Below, one piece after another: positions 53,159 through 62,162 of a stretch of 64,000 nucleotides of DNA. The stretch lies in assembly GCA_012270555.1 (NCBI GenBank), contig JAAXIC010000013.1:1-64000 (forward strand), in the 5' to 3' direction. Both the position numbers and the translations under genes were made by a program. Source of the DNA: Chloroflexota bacterium (GTDB lineage Bacteria > Chloroflexota > UBA11872 > VXOZ01). A model generated the notes under the pieces. The model had not been told where the DNA came from. It worked only from the letters and a program-made list of their open reading frames with translations, and made no database searches. Each line of letters starts with the position of its first letter. The first letter of the stretch is position 1.

Positions 53159-53566
53159 ATGAGTTCACAAGCAGAAGGACATCTTGGTCATTCAGACGAA
53201 GAATTGAAACGCGCCAGCCAGGGACGCATTGAGGCAGTACTCAGCCTGTTGGATACCGGCGAGCAGCGACTCTACGTGCTGCACGTGCGTCTGCTGCCGC
53301 AGGCCCGCACCCTGCGGCGGCGCTTTCGCGAGGTGGACGCCTTGCGCCTGATGGGCTTCACGCCGCGGCCGGAATGCCCGTACTTCCCCTATCAGTGCTT
53401 CTACGCAGGGTGCTACTACCGTGAGCTTGGTGAGGCGCCGGACGACGCCACGCGCGAGCGCTATGCGGAGATCTTCGACAAGTCGCTGGACTCGCTTGCG
53501 GAAGCCATCGAGCACATTTTGGCCGGCGCCTGGCTCGCGGAAGAAATCGGACTGCCCTTGAAGTAA
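53159..53566 (+). CDS. small conserved-looking protein, unknown function
   Basis: 135 residues, not recognised. A first helical part (SDEELKRASQGRIEAVLSLLD) leads to LYVLHVRLLPQARTLRRRFREVDALRLM, then a Cys- and Tyr-rich patch ECPYFPYQCFYAGCYYREL, and a last helix pair (RYAEIFDKSLDSLAEAIEHILA). No signal or membrane helix is seen. Two or three cysteines close together could bind a metal. It follows the P-type ATPase on the same strand after 188 bp and has a weak ribosome site (CATCGGGATCACC). Confidence 0.6.
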   Translation: MSSQAEGHLGHSDEELKRASQGRIEAVLSLLDTGEQRLYVLHVRLLPQARTLRRRFREVDALRLMGFTPRPECPYFPYQCFYAGCYYRELGEAPDDATRERYAEIFDKSLDSLAEAIEHILAGAWLAEEIGLPLK

Positions 53567-53683
53567 GCTCAATCAAGCTGTGAACGGCACCTTCATGCAC
53601 TGAGACTCATCGCAGGATACAGCTACCGGGCTGCGGTGGTAAGATGGGCAAGGCGAAACTGTATTGGCAAGGATGGTCATGCT

Positions 53684-53893
53684 TTGACGACTCAACTGAT
53701 ATTGTGGCTACTCACTTTTGTGGCGGCCGTTATCGGCATTGTTGTAGGAATCATGATGGTAATGCCGAAGCGTTCTACTGCCATTCGCTGGATAGGTCTC
53801 GCAATCGCCGTAGTGGCGCTAGCTGTCTTCGTCTATCAATTTCGCTCTTTCCCCATTGAAATCAACAGTGTGGACATTAGTCTCGATCAGTAG
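53684..53893 (+). CDS. small two-helix membrane protein
   Basis: From TTG 53684, preceded by AAGGATGG, 69 residues: MTTQLILWLLTFVAAVIGIVVGIMM is helix 1 and TAIRWIGLAIAVVALAVFVYQF helix 2, followed by a short soluble tail. An upstream in-frame GTG would add 16 basic residues that do not look like coding sequence. No family recognised. It is a free-standing gene; reality is moderately likely because of the two clean hydrophobic helices. Confidence 0.45.
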   Translation: MTTQLILWLLTFVAAVIGIVVGIMMVMPKRSTAIRWIGLAIAVVALAVFVYQFRSFPIEINSVDISLDQ

Positions 53894-54107
53894 GCAACCC
53901 ACCAATTCGGGTGCACGTCGGCTCGAACGGCAAGCGATAAAGATCACCGCTTGCATCGTTGGCTACGGGCATGTGCCAGTTTGAGTGGGGCAAGCGGTCC
54001 CACCGGCCACGAAACGAGGCAGCTTTCATAGCTCGACCTATGCTGTTCCGCCCCGTTGCGACAGTCCTTCCGCTAGTACAGTATCCAAATCGAACACGAG
54101 CGCGGTT

Positions 54108-54695
54108 CTAGTACTGAAACTGCGGTTCCCATTCGCCTGGACCGTCTCGCAGAAGGTCAAAGAGATGCCAAACCCCGCAGTAGAGGTCGCCGGGGCCGAA
54201 GAAGTCTCGGGCAACGCGCACGATTGAACCATCCGGCTTCTTGTGCAAGGCGGAAACGCCGGGCATGGCGTGGGAGTCGTAGTGCTCCTCCTCTGATCCG
54301 AACCCCATATCCTCGATGAACGTGGTGTCTTTGGCTGAGTACATCCGAAACCGCCAGCCCCGCTTGCCGGCCAGTCTTTGTTGCACTTCCGGGGCATCGG
54401 GTGACACTACTACAAAGGCTGCGCGGCTCTCCAGGTGGTGGAGCACACCATTGAACTCGTCAGCCCACATGGTGCAATAGGGGCAACCGGCGCCCATGTT
54501 GTGGATCAGAATCAAATCAGGCTTGTCGCCAAACAGTGCTGAGAGTTTCTTGCAGCCAGCGGGACCTGTGAGTTCATAGTCTGCCACAGACTCCGTAGGT
54601 AACTGACGACGAAGCTCCACCACCCGTTGCTTGGCCTTCTCTAAGTCAGCCATCGCTGTGGCAAGCTGAGTCTCAACTATCTCCTCGGTTTTCAT
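54108..54695 (-). CDS. DUF899 thioredoxin-like protein
   Basis: 195 residues. An N-terminal helix (EEIVETQLATAMADLEKAKQRVVELRRQLP) is followed by a thioredoxin-like fold: LILIHNMGAGCPYCTMWADEFNGVL (Cys71 and Cys74, C-x-x-C), FVVVSPDAPEVQQRL, and SALHKKPDGSIVRVARDFFGPGDLY. This is the DUF899 pattern, a family of predicted disulfide-type oxidoreductases with no settled role. The C-x-x-C is complete. It is separate from neighbouring genes. Confidence 0.85.
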   Translation of the reverse strand: MKTEEIVETQLATAMADLEKAKQRVVELRRQLPTESVADYELTGPAGCKKLSALFGDKPDLILIHNMGAGCPYCTMWADEFNGVLHHLESRAAFVVVSPDAPEVQQRLAGKRGWRFRMYSAKDTTFIEDMGFGSEEEHYDSHAMPGVSALHKKPDGSIVRVARDFFGPGDLYCGVWHLFDLLRDGPGEWEPQFQY

Positions 54696-54821
54696 TAGGC
54701 CCTTTCCTTGTTAGCAATTGTCCAGGCTATGATAAGACGCAGAACAGTGCCCAGCACACGCGCTGTGGCACCATGCGCATACTTCGGACAAAAGCACATC
54801 CGTCACTGAACGGCGCTCTGC

Positions 54822-56603
54822 TTACTTCTTTCCCTTCTCGGCTTGCACCGTGTAGAGCCGAATGACCTCCTGCACCGAGGTCGCATCCTCTGGGCTCCGG
54901 TCTTCCCGCACGAAGCCCACGACTCTGGGAAAGCGCAGCGCGTAGCCCATGTCATCTCCGTTTTGCTGGCCGCATGTGTGCGTGGGGCTGCGCGTAATCT
55001 CGTCAGCCTGGATCTCAACCACGTGGGTGGGATTGCTCCAGACATCCGGCACGATCTCGGCTTCTACCCGTGCTGGCTTTTCCTCAGCTCTTTCCTTGTC
55101 CAGCAACTCACGAATTTGAACCCATTCCTCCTCCGAGTAGCCGGTGCCAAGGCGGGAAATGGTCACAAACAGGTCACGCTCCTTGTCATAGACGCCGAGC
55201 AAGAGGGCGCCAATGCCAAACTGCGAGCGCGCACCTTTGCCATACCAGTACCCCAAGACGACGCAGTCTACCGTATCGGAGAGTTCGCCCTGATACGAGC
55301 GCTTCATCTTGATCCAATCGAAGCTGCGGCGACCGGCCTGGTAGACCGAGTCGAGCTTCTTGGCCATCACCCCTTCCAGACCGTGTTCAATCTTGTCAGC
55401 AAAGAAGGCTTCGATCGCCGCTACGCTGTCGGTTTCTATGTTCTCCGTCACCTGCAAGACCGGGCCTTCCCGCAAGAAGCCAAGCATTTTCTCCCGCCGC
55501 TCGGTATAGGGTTGCCGCGTCAAGTCAGCCCCATCGAGATAGAGAAGATCGAAGAGTATTAAGCGGAGCGGAAGTTTCTCTGCCATCTCATCGACGTTGT
55601 GTTTGCGCCGTCTTTGCGTTGTCATCTGAAAGGGGAGAAAGGCACCGGTTTCCACGTCATACGCCAGCGCCTCGGAGTCGGCAATGAAGGTGTGCCCCGC
55701 CGCCTGTTCGCGCACCGCTGCCACCACGTCCGGAAACATGCCGCTGAAATTTTCCAAGTGCCGTGAATACATGGTCACGTTCTCGCCATCGAAGTGCACC
55801 TGACACCGTATGCCGTCGAACTTGGGTTCCACGGCACACCGGCCGAGGCGCAAGACGAGGTTTTCCATCGTTTTTACACGCTCCGACGCCGCCGGAATTA
55901 CGGGCGTGCCGACCACGATGTGAATATCCTGCAATCCATCCACGCCAGCCCGCCAGTAGTCCTTAGCAACGGTGGCCAAGTCACTACAAATGCTGTAGGC
56001 GCGTTCGATTGCCGGTCGATGCTCTTTGGAACCGGTGCGGGCGAACGAGAGCGCGTCCATGACCGTAGGATCCCCTACGCCCAGCCGCAAGCGTCCGAGG
56101 GGAATACGCAGGAGATAGCGTACCTCTTGTTTGCCGACATTGCGCACGAGGTCGGCCAGCAGCGAGACTTTCTTTGCGACGGATCCTTCACCTTCCGTCA
56201 GAGCAACTTCCGTAAGGCGCTCGAAGACATGGGCGACCGTGACGGAGCCTTGCTCGCGCTCGATCAACTCCTCCGCCACCGCGCCATAATCCCCGATCTC
56301 GCTGAAGCGGTTATGCACGTCGTCAAGGGCCGCTCCCGTACCCTCCGCCACTACCTCGGCAGTCAGTTGCTCGCCGACGCCAAACTCGATGGGCGCATAG
56401 AGGGGAGCGACTCGCCCCTGCAGGAGATAGATCACCTCGTCCATCTCCTCATGACGCGTCTTCGTAAAAAGGTTCGCCAGCAACTCCATCATGCGGATGC
56501 GGCTGCGCGTCGCGTCAAGTTCCGCGAAGTACGCGGTCAGTTGATGGAAGTAGAGAGCAGATAGTTCCTCAGTCGGATCGATGGCATTTGCGGTCGAGGA
56601 CAT
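54822..56603 (-). CDS. ATP-dependent DNA ligase (archaeal-type, three-domain)
   Basis: 593 residues, about the length of archaeal and archaeal-like bacterial ligases. The N-terminal DNA-binding helices (MSSTANAIDPTEELSAL to LIEREQGS) lead to the adenylation domain with motif I EPKFDGIRCQVH (Lys261, the AMP-binding lysine), SEALAYDVETGAFLPFQ (motif III), LEGVMAKKLDSVYQAGRRSFDWIKMKR (motifs IV and V) and the OB domain after. It joins nicks with ATP. The cell surely also has a NAD ligase; this one may serve repair. It has a full C-terminal tail and is not part of an obvious NHEJ cluster. Confidence 0.93.
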   Translation of the reverse strand: MSSTANAIDPTEELSALYFHQLTAYFAELDATRSRIRMMELLANLFTKTRHEEMDEVIYLLQGRVAPLYAPIEFGVGEQLTAEVVAEGTGAALDDVHNRFSEIGDYGAVAEELIEREQGSVTVAHVFERLTEVALTEGEGSVAKKVSLLADLVRNVGKQEVRYLLRIPLGRLRLGVGDPTVMDALSFARTGSKEHRPAIERAYSICSDLATVAKDYWRAGVDGLQDIHIVVGTPVIPAASERVKTMENLVLRLGRCAVEPKFDGIRCQVHFDGENVTMYSRHLENFSGMFPDVVAAVREQAAGHTFIADSEALAYDVETGAFLPFQMTTQRRRKHNVDEMAEKLPLRLILFDLLYLDGADLTRQPYTERREKMLGFLREGPVLQVTENIETDSVAAIEAFFADKIEHGLEGVMAKKLDSVYQAGRRSFDWIKMKRSYQGELSDTVDCVVLGYWYGKGARSQFGIGALLLGVYDKERDLFVTISRLGTGYSEEEWVQIRELLDKERAEEKPARVEAEIVPDVWSNPTHVVEIQADEITRSPTHTCGQQNGDDMGYALRFPRVVGFVREDRSPEDATSVQEVIRLYTVQAEKGKK

Positions 56604-57209
56604 AGCTACACACGCCTCTCCTATGAGTTATCTCCGAGAGATACAAAAGATCAGTCAGACTGGGAAGTGTGAGCAAAACACACTCATGGGGCTACAAAAA
56701 GGATAGCAAAGATGCGTGGTTGGAGCATCTCTGTCGTGACCGGCGACAACTTTCTTGCTCCCTTGCATCCAGCTTGCTCCCTTGTATCCAGCGCAATTCC
56801 CTCCTGCGGTGACCTTTGCATAACTAGGCCCAAGGGCAAGGAGTCACACCCTCTCCTTGGGGAGAGGGCCGGGGTGAGGGGATTTCTTGCCTTTTTAGTC
56901 GCATAACATGTACAGTCAATACATATAAGAACCAAAACGGTCAAGAACAAGCTGGTGCTCGAGGTGCCTTCACCCTCACCCTAACCCTCTCCCGTCGAGG
57001 GAGAGGGGACTGCCTCGCTGCGGCAAGGGTTTTTGCAAAGGTCTCTCCCGCGGAAGTGCTTGCCGCCAAGAGCCGCCAAAATGCGCTCGGCCCTCAGAGT
57101 CCTTTACCCTCTGCCTTGACGCGGTCATAGGATCTTCTTGGCGGCGCATGCCAACTGCGGTATCGTAAGAGACACCGGCAGCAGGCACAAGCATCGCATA
57201 GGAGGCGGC
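56604..57209. repeat. intergenic with facing CTCTCCC repeats
   Basis: 606 bp. A CACCCTCTCC-TTGGGGAGAGGGCCGGGG stem lies at about 56847-56884 and a facing CCCTCACCCTAACCCTCTCC with CGAGGGAGAGGGG at 56969-57013; they form a loose inverted pair around 85 bp. No gene is supported here. Confidence 0.55.
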
Positions 57210-58337
57210 ATGGCCGGATCGGTTCGGCTGGGGCATCTCTTTGGCATACCGCTGGCGATTCACTACACCTGGCTCATTGCCGCCGGCTTGGCCACTGTCA
57301 TCCTCTCCCCTGCAATACTTCCTTTCGACCGTCCGGGCTTGTCAACTCCCGTGTACTGGCTGGTCGGCGCAACCGCAAGCGCCCTGTTCTTTAGCTCGGT
57401 CGTGGCCCACGAGCTGTGCCACGCGCTGGTAGCGCGGCACTTTGGCATTCCGGTGCGGGGCATTACGCTCTTTGTCTTTGGCGGGATCTCCACCCTTGCG
57501 CGCGAAGCGCGGAAACCGACGCACGAACTGCTCATTGCGACCGCCGGGCCCGCGTGCAGCCTCACCCTATGCGTCGCACTCTTCACACTGCAACGCCTCA
57601 TGCAACCCCATTGGGCGCTCGGCAGTAGAGTGATACTCTACCTGAGCCTGGCGAATCTCTTCTTCACCCTCTTCAATCTCATTCCCGCGCTGCCACTGGA
57701 TGGCGGGAGAGCGTTGCGCGCGGCCATTTGGTACTTCAGCGGAAGCTTTGGGCTGGCTACGAGAATCGCAACCATCTTGGGGCACTTGCTGGGATTCGGC
57801 TTGATAGGGCTGGCGCTGTTCACAATCGCGTCGTACGGCGAATGGATTCTCGGGGGACTGCTGATTGTGCTCGGCTGGTTCGTTCACAGTGCGGCGGAAA
57901 TGGCGCAGCAGAATGCGCAAAACCGTGACCTAACCTTGGGCGTCACCTTGAATGACGTGCCCCGGAGCGACGTTGCCTTCGTCGCACCCGACACATTGCT
58001 CCAAACGCTCGTGTACGACTACCTACTCGCAGAAAACTCTGCCCCAAGCCTGCTTGCGGTGATGCGCCATGGCACGCTCCTTGGCATCGTTACGGCAAGA
58101 GAGATTCGGCGGGTGCCCAGCGTCCATTGGTCGCACACACAGGCGCAAGACGTCATGATTGAGAGCTCACCGCAGGAATTCCTGGCGCCAGCGACACCGC
58201 TCGAAGACGCCCTGGAACACATGGAAGTAGGGCGCTTAAGCTACGTAGTCGTAGCGAACGGCGAGGAAGAGCGCCTCGAGGTGATCAGCTACAACGATAT
58301 GCTTCACTTCTTGCACCGCAGGCAGGAAGCGCCCTGA
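57210..58337 (+). CDS. M50 site-2-type metalloprotease with C-terminal CBS pair
   Basis: 375 residues from ATG 57210, chosen because AGGAGG ends 4 nt before it and the mature family start (GSVRLGHLFGIPLAIHYTWLIA) follows. Membrane helices carry the zinc motif HELCH (His67-Glu68-x-x-His71) and the second motif LIPALPLDGGRAL. The C-terminal 120 residues are two CBS motifs (PSLLAVMRHGTLLGIVTAREIRR and VMIESSPQEFL to VISYNDMLHFL). Site-2 proteases cut regulated membrane proteins such as anti-sigma factors; the CBS part may sense nucleotides. It is a single gene. Confidence 0.92.
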   Translation: MAGSVRLGHLFGIPLAIHYTWLIAAGLATVILSPAILPFDRPGLSTPVYWLVGATASALFFSSVVAHELCHALVARHFGIPVRGITLFVFGGISTLAREARKPTHELLIATAGPACSLTLCVALFTLQRLMQPHWALGSRVILYLSLANLFFTLFNLIPALPLDGGRALRAAIWYFSGSFGLATRIATILGHLLGFGLIGLALFTIASYGEWILGGLLIVLGWFVHSAAEMAQQNAQNRDLTLGVTLNDVPRSDVAFVAPDTLLQTLVYDYLLAENSAPSLLAVMRHGTLLGIVTAREIRRVPSVHWSHTQAQDVMIESSPQEFLAPATPLEDALEHMEVGRLSYVVVANGEEERLEVISYNDMLHFLHRRQEAP

Positions 58338-58609
58338 AAGCGTATGGCGGCTGAGCGTTCGTGAGACCTGCACCTTCCGGCAACGACTACAAGACCGCAT
58401 TCACCCGCTGGATGGATGAGAATCCCGGTGGTTGCCTTTCCTCTCTCTATGCGGCAACGCTGGGATCTCTATCATGCAACTGGGCCACCCAGTTTCATCC
58501 GGTCGGAGCCTCTCAATAACACTAAGGAACCTCTCAACGAATTCTAAGGTTGTTTTGGCGTAAAGTTAAGGTAGCCCGGGAAGAGTGAGCGCGTTGCATC
58601 CGGCGCCGG

Positions 58610-59977
58610 TCACTCACTCTGCCGCGCGAGGGCCGCGCGCAGACGTTCTCGCTCCGACGCTAGCGACGCGCTCACCTCGACCGAGTACGGCGGGTCGGCA
58701 GTCTCTAGAGCGTGCAAGCGCGACGGCAACGCTTGGCGCTGCCACTTTGCTCTCTCTCGCGCCGCCCCTAGGTCACTGTGGCCCGCAGGCAAGCGCTTTC
58801 CCTCACACATGACGGGAATGAGTAGAGGCGTACCGTCTGGCACGTCCTCATCCGCCAGCGCGATTACGTCGCGCGTGTACGTTCCACTCTCCTGGAAGCG
58901 ATAGACCTGCTTCCGGCCCGGCAGCGAAGACTTACCGGCGGAGAGTTTCATGCGTCCGCGCCCGCCGTACGCTACGAGCTTGTACGCGCAGTCTATGGTG
59001 GGCGCATCGCTGGATACGCTCATGCGCGTGCCCACGCCAAAGCCGTCGATCGGCGCCCCTCGGCTTATGAGGCGGGATATGGCGTACTCATCGAGGCTGT
59101 TGCTGGCAAAGATCTCCACGTGCTGGAGACCCGCGTCGTCGAGGATACGCCGGGAGGCACGCGCTAGTTCCTCTAAATCACCGGAATCCAGGCGGATCGC
59201 CCGCACTCGGAACGCATCGCCCAGTTCTCGCGCGAGTGTAATAATCTTCTTCACACCCGCCAAAGTATCGTACGTATCGACTAACAACACCGTATCCGGA
59301 TAGAGCGCGGCAAATTGCCGGAACGCATCCAGCTCGTCAGCATGCGCCTGAATGTAACTGTGCGCCATGGTTCCCCGGACCGGAATGCCGTAGCGTTTCC
59401 CGGCAAGGACGTTGGAGGTTGCCGCCACACCAGCCACGTGAAAGGCACGCGCGCCCCTGACCGCGGAGTCAATGCCGTGGGCGCGCCGCGAACCAAAGTC
59501 CACCACGGCGGACCCTTGTGCCGCCTGGACCACGCGTGCAGCTTTCGATGCCATGAGGGTCTGGAAGTGTACTTGATTGATAAGCAGAGTCTCTACTAAC
59601 TGTGCTTGAGGCAGTTGCGCCTCAACGACGACCAATGGTTCCAAGGGGAATGCCACGGTACCTTCCGGCAACGCATGTACGGTACCTGCGAATCGAAAGT
59701 CCGCCAGGTATTCCAGGAATTCCGGGGAAAAGCTTCCCAACTCTGCCAGGAAGCCAAGCGCCTCAGCAGAAAAGGTCAGATTTTCCAAGTAGCGCAGCAC
59801 GTCGGCGACACCGCATACGACGAGGTAGTTCCATCCCTTTGGCAGACGCCGCACGAAGAAGTCGAATACTGCTACATCGTCCATGTCCTCGCGAAAATAT
59901 GCTTGCAGCATCGTGAGAGCGTAGAGATCAGTGAAGAGGGCGGCGTCGGGACTTTCTTCCCAGTCGCGCGGCAACAT
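58610..59977 (-). CDS. pncB: nicotinate phosphoribosyltransferase
   Basis: 455 residues. TDLYALTMLQAYF opens the family. AVVDFGSRRAHGIDSAVRGARAF and VPVRGTMAHSYIQAH contain the conserved Arg and the His that is phosphorylated to drive the reaction; LVDTYDTLAGVKKIITLA and IRLDSGDLEELARASRRILDDAG form the phosphate loop. It makes nicotinate mononucleotide from nicotinate and PRPP for NAD salvage. Full length. It has no partner gene adjacent. Confidence 0.93.
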   Translation of the reverse strand: MLPRDWEESPDAALFTDLYALTMLQAYFREDMDDVAVFDFFVRRLPKGWNYLVVCGVADVLRYLENLTFSAEALGFLAELGSFSPEFLEYLADFRFAGTVHALPEGTVAFPLEPLVVVEAQLPQAQLVETLLINQVHFQTLMASKAARVVQAAQGSAVVDFGSRRAHGIDSAVRGARAFHVAGVAATSNVLAGKRYGIPVRGTMAHSYIQAHADELDAFRQFAALYPDTVLLVDTYDTLAGVKKIITLARELGDAFRVRAIRLDSGDLEELARASRRILDDAGLQHVEIFASNSLDEYAISRLISRGAPIDGFGVGTRMSVSSDAPTIDCAYKLVAYGGRGRMKLSAGKSSLPGRKQVYRFQESGTYTRDVIALADEDVPDGTPLLIPVMCEGKRLPAGHSDLGAARERAKWQRQALPSRLHALETADPPYSVEVSASLASERERLRAALARQSE

Positions 59978-60016
59978 AGCGGCACTCCCTAGTAACCATT
60001 GGTGCTCGTTGAAAAG

Positions 60017-60276
60017 TCAGAGGATGAACTGAGCGATGGAGTGTCTGACGACACCGTGTCGATCGGGCTTGAGGCCATTCCACTGCACCAGAAGGTCGAA
60101 CGCTGCCAGCAGATTCCCCAGATGAGACGTGAAGCACCCCCACCCTCAATGGCGTAGCGCAGACCAACGGTCACCAGTTCGCTTGGGAAGAGCGCTGCTT
60201 GACCGGGGTGTGGCACGTCTTGCATGGCTTCACCTGCCCGACAAAACAGTTCAGTGCCATCATCTACGCTAACCAT
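60017..60276 (-). pseudogene. transposase remnant (IS4/IS982-like)
   Basis: The first frame starts MVSVDDGTELF, then DVPHPGQAALFPSELVTVGL, a pattern like the N-terminus of an IS4/IS982-type transposase. A second frame then reads GNLLAAFDLLVQWNGL and HGVVRHSIAQFIL before a stop at 60017-60019, which looks like a transposase C-terminus. The middle is missing, so this is an internally deleted relic. No terminal inverted repeats were found. Confidence 0.55.
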
Positions 60277-60514
60277 GAGGCGCTCCTCCTGTGGGCACGG
60301 TACTCAATCCACAGCATGGAGCATCCCCATGATAGCTTCAACTCTGCCTCAAACTAGCACTAGTGGTTAGGAGATGCAGTTTTCGACTTTGCGGGAAGCG
60401 AAGTTTTCTGCGCCAAACTGGTACGGTGCGCATGAGAGTGTCTGCGGAGTGGCGTCAATTTCCGTGAGAAAAGTGCCTGGTACAAACACAATAGCAGTAC
60501 CGCAAGCAACTGCC

Positions 60515-60528
60515 GTGCCGTATAATGG
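60515..60528 (+). promoter_or_regulatory. possible guaB promoter (-10 box)
   Basis: TATAAT at 60521-60526 lies 57 bp before the start; no good -35 box is seen at 17 bp, so this is weak support. Confidence 0.3.
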
Positions 60529-60582
60529 GAGCAAGAGAGCAAGCGAGCGTGTGCGTTACTTGCAGCAGAGGAGGGACTGCCG

Positions 60583-62124
60583 GTGATACGGAATGATCCT
60601 GCCGGGAGCGAGAGCCTACCCACTACACTTGAGCCCCTCGCTCCGACCAGCGACCCCATGTCCGCCGACAAGTTGCTGAAGCAAGGTCTGACCTTCGACG
60701 ACGTTGTACTCATTCCCGATTATTCCGCTGTTTTGCCCAAAGACGCCGATACCCGCACGTGGCTGACCCCGACGATTGCCCTGAATATTCCCCTGATTTC
60801 CGCCGCCATGGATACCGTGACCGAAGCGCGGCTGGCTATCGCGCTGGCGCGTGAAGGCGGCCTCGGCGTCATCCACCGCAACCTGGAAATCGACGTGCAG
60901 GCTGCCGAGGTGGATAAGGTCAAACGCTCGGAAGCCGGCATGATCGTGGATCCTATCACCTTGGGGCCCAATGCCACCGTGCGCCAGGCCGTGGACCTGA
61001 TGGAACGCTACCATATCTCCGGCGTACCCATCACCGAGAACGGCAAGCTGGTGGGTATTCTCACCAACCGCGACATTCGCTTCGAGGAGAATCTCGACCA
61101 GCCCGTCCAGAACGTAATGACCAAGGAGAACCTGGTCACGGTTCCCGTGGGCACTACGTTGGAGGAAGCAAAGGAGATCTTGCGCCGCCACCGCATCGAA
61201 AAAGTCCCGGTGGTAGACGGCAGCTTCATGCTCAAAGGCCTTATAACAGTTAAAGATATTGCCAAGAAAATTCAATTTCCGCTGGCGACCAAGGACGAAA
61301 AAGGACGCCTGCGCGTGGGCGCGGCCGTCGGCACAAGTGTCGAGGGCATCAAGCGCGCACAAGAGGTCGTAGCGGCCGGCGTTGACGTGCTGGTGCTCGA
61401 TAGCGCCCACGGACACTCGGCGGGCGTTATCGAAACGCTGCGCAAGTTCAAGACGCTCTTCGACGTGCCGGTGATCGCCGGCAATATCGCCACGGCAGCC
61501 GCGGCAGAGGACCTCATCGCGGCCGGCGCGGACGCGCTGAAAGTGGGCGTGGGTCCCGCCTCCATCTGCACCACGCGGGTCGTGACCGGCACCGGCGTGC
61601 CGCAGATCACGGCAATATCCGACGTCGCCGCCGTTGCCACGCAGTACGGCGTCCCGGTGATTGCTGACGGCGGCATCCAGTATGCGGGCGACGTGGCTAA
61701 GGCCATCGCTGCCGGCGCCGATACGGTGATGATCGGCTCGCTCTTCGCCGGCGTGGAAGAGAGTCCGGGCGAGGTAGTGCTCTACCAGGGCGAGCAGTTC
61801 AAAGAGTACCGCGGCATGGGCTCGCTTGGCGCCATGAAGGCGCGCACCGCCAGCCGCGACCGCTACTTCCAGGACTACATCGGCGAGGAGTCGAAGCTGG
61901 TGCCGGAAGGCATCGAGGGCCGCGTGCAGTACAAGGGACCCCTTTCGGCTCTGGTGATCCAACTCGTCGGCGGCCTGCGCCAAGCCATGGGTTACTGCGG
62001 CAACGCCAGCATCCAGGACATGAAGGAGCACGCGCGCTTCGTCCGCATGACCGCCTCCGGCCTCCGCGAAGCCCACCCCCACGATGTCATCCTGACCAAA
62101 GAAGCGCCGAACTACTCGCGGTAA
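60583..62124 (+). CDS. guaB: IMP dehydrogenase
   Basis: 513 residues from GTG 60583, which has AGGAGGG 8 nt upstream; the family start [29 protein letters not shown] lies 25 residues further in, without its own ribosome site, so a short N-terminal extension is likely. The barrel carries [13 protein letters not shown] with catalytic Cys329, [28 protein letters not shown] and the flap [12 protein letters not shown]. Two CBS motifs (about 115-230) are inserted as in normal bacterial enzymes. It makes XMP from IMP for GTP synthesis, the rate-limiting step. Confidence 0.96.
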   Translation: MIRNDPAGSESLPTTLEPLAPTSDPMSADKLLKQGLTFDDVVLIPDYSAVLPKDADTRTWLTPTIALNIPLISAAMDTVTEARLAIALAREGGLGVIHRNLEIDVQAAEVDKVKRSEAGMIVDPITLGPNATVRQAVDLMERYHISGVPITENGKLVGILTNRDIRFEENLDQPVQNVMTKENLVTVPVGTTLEEAKEILRRHRIEKVPVVDGSFMLKGLITVKDIAKKIQFPLATKDEKGRLRVGAAVGTSVEGIKRAQEVVAAGVDVLVLDSAHGHSAGVIETLRKFKTLFDVPVIAGNIATAAAAEDLIAAGADALKVGVGPASICTTRVVTGTGVPQITAISDVAAVATQYGVPVIADGGIQYAGDVAKAIAAGADTVMIGSLFAGVEESPGEVVLYQGEQFKEYRGMGSLGAMKARTASRDRYFQDYIGEESKLVPEGIEGRVQYKGPLSALVIQLVGGLRQAMGYCGNASIQDMKEHARFVRMTASGLREAHPHDVILTKEAPNYSR

Positions 62125-62162
62125 ATGGCAAGATCGCTTCTCTTGGGCAAGCTGCTCTCTCA

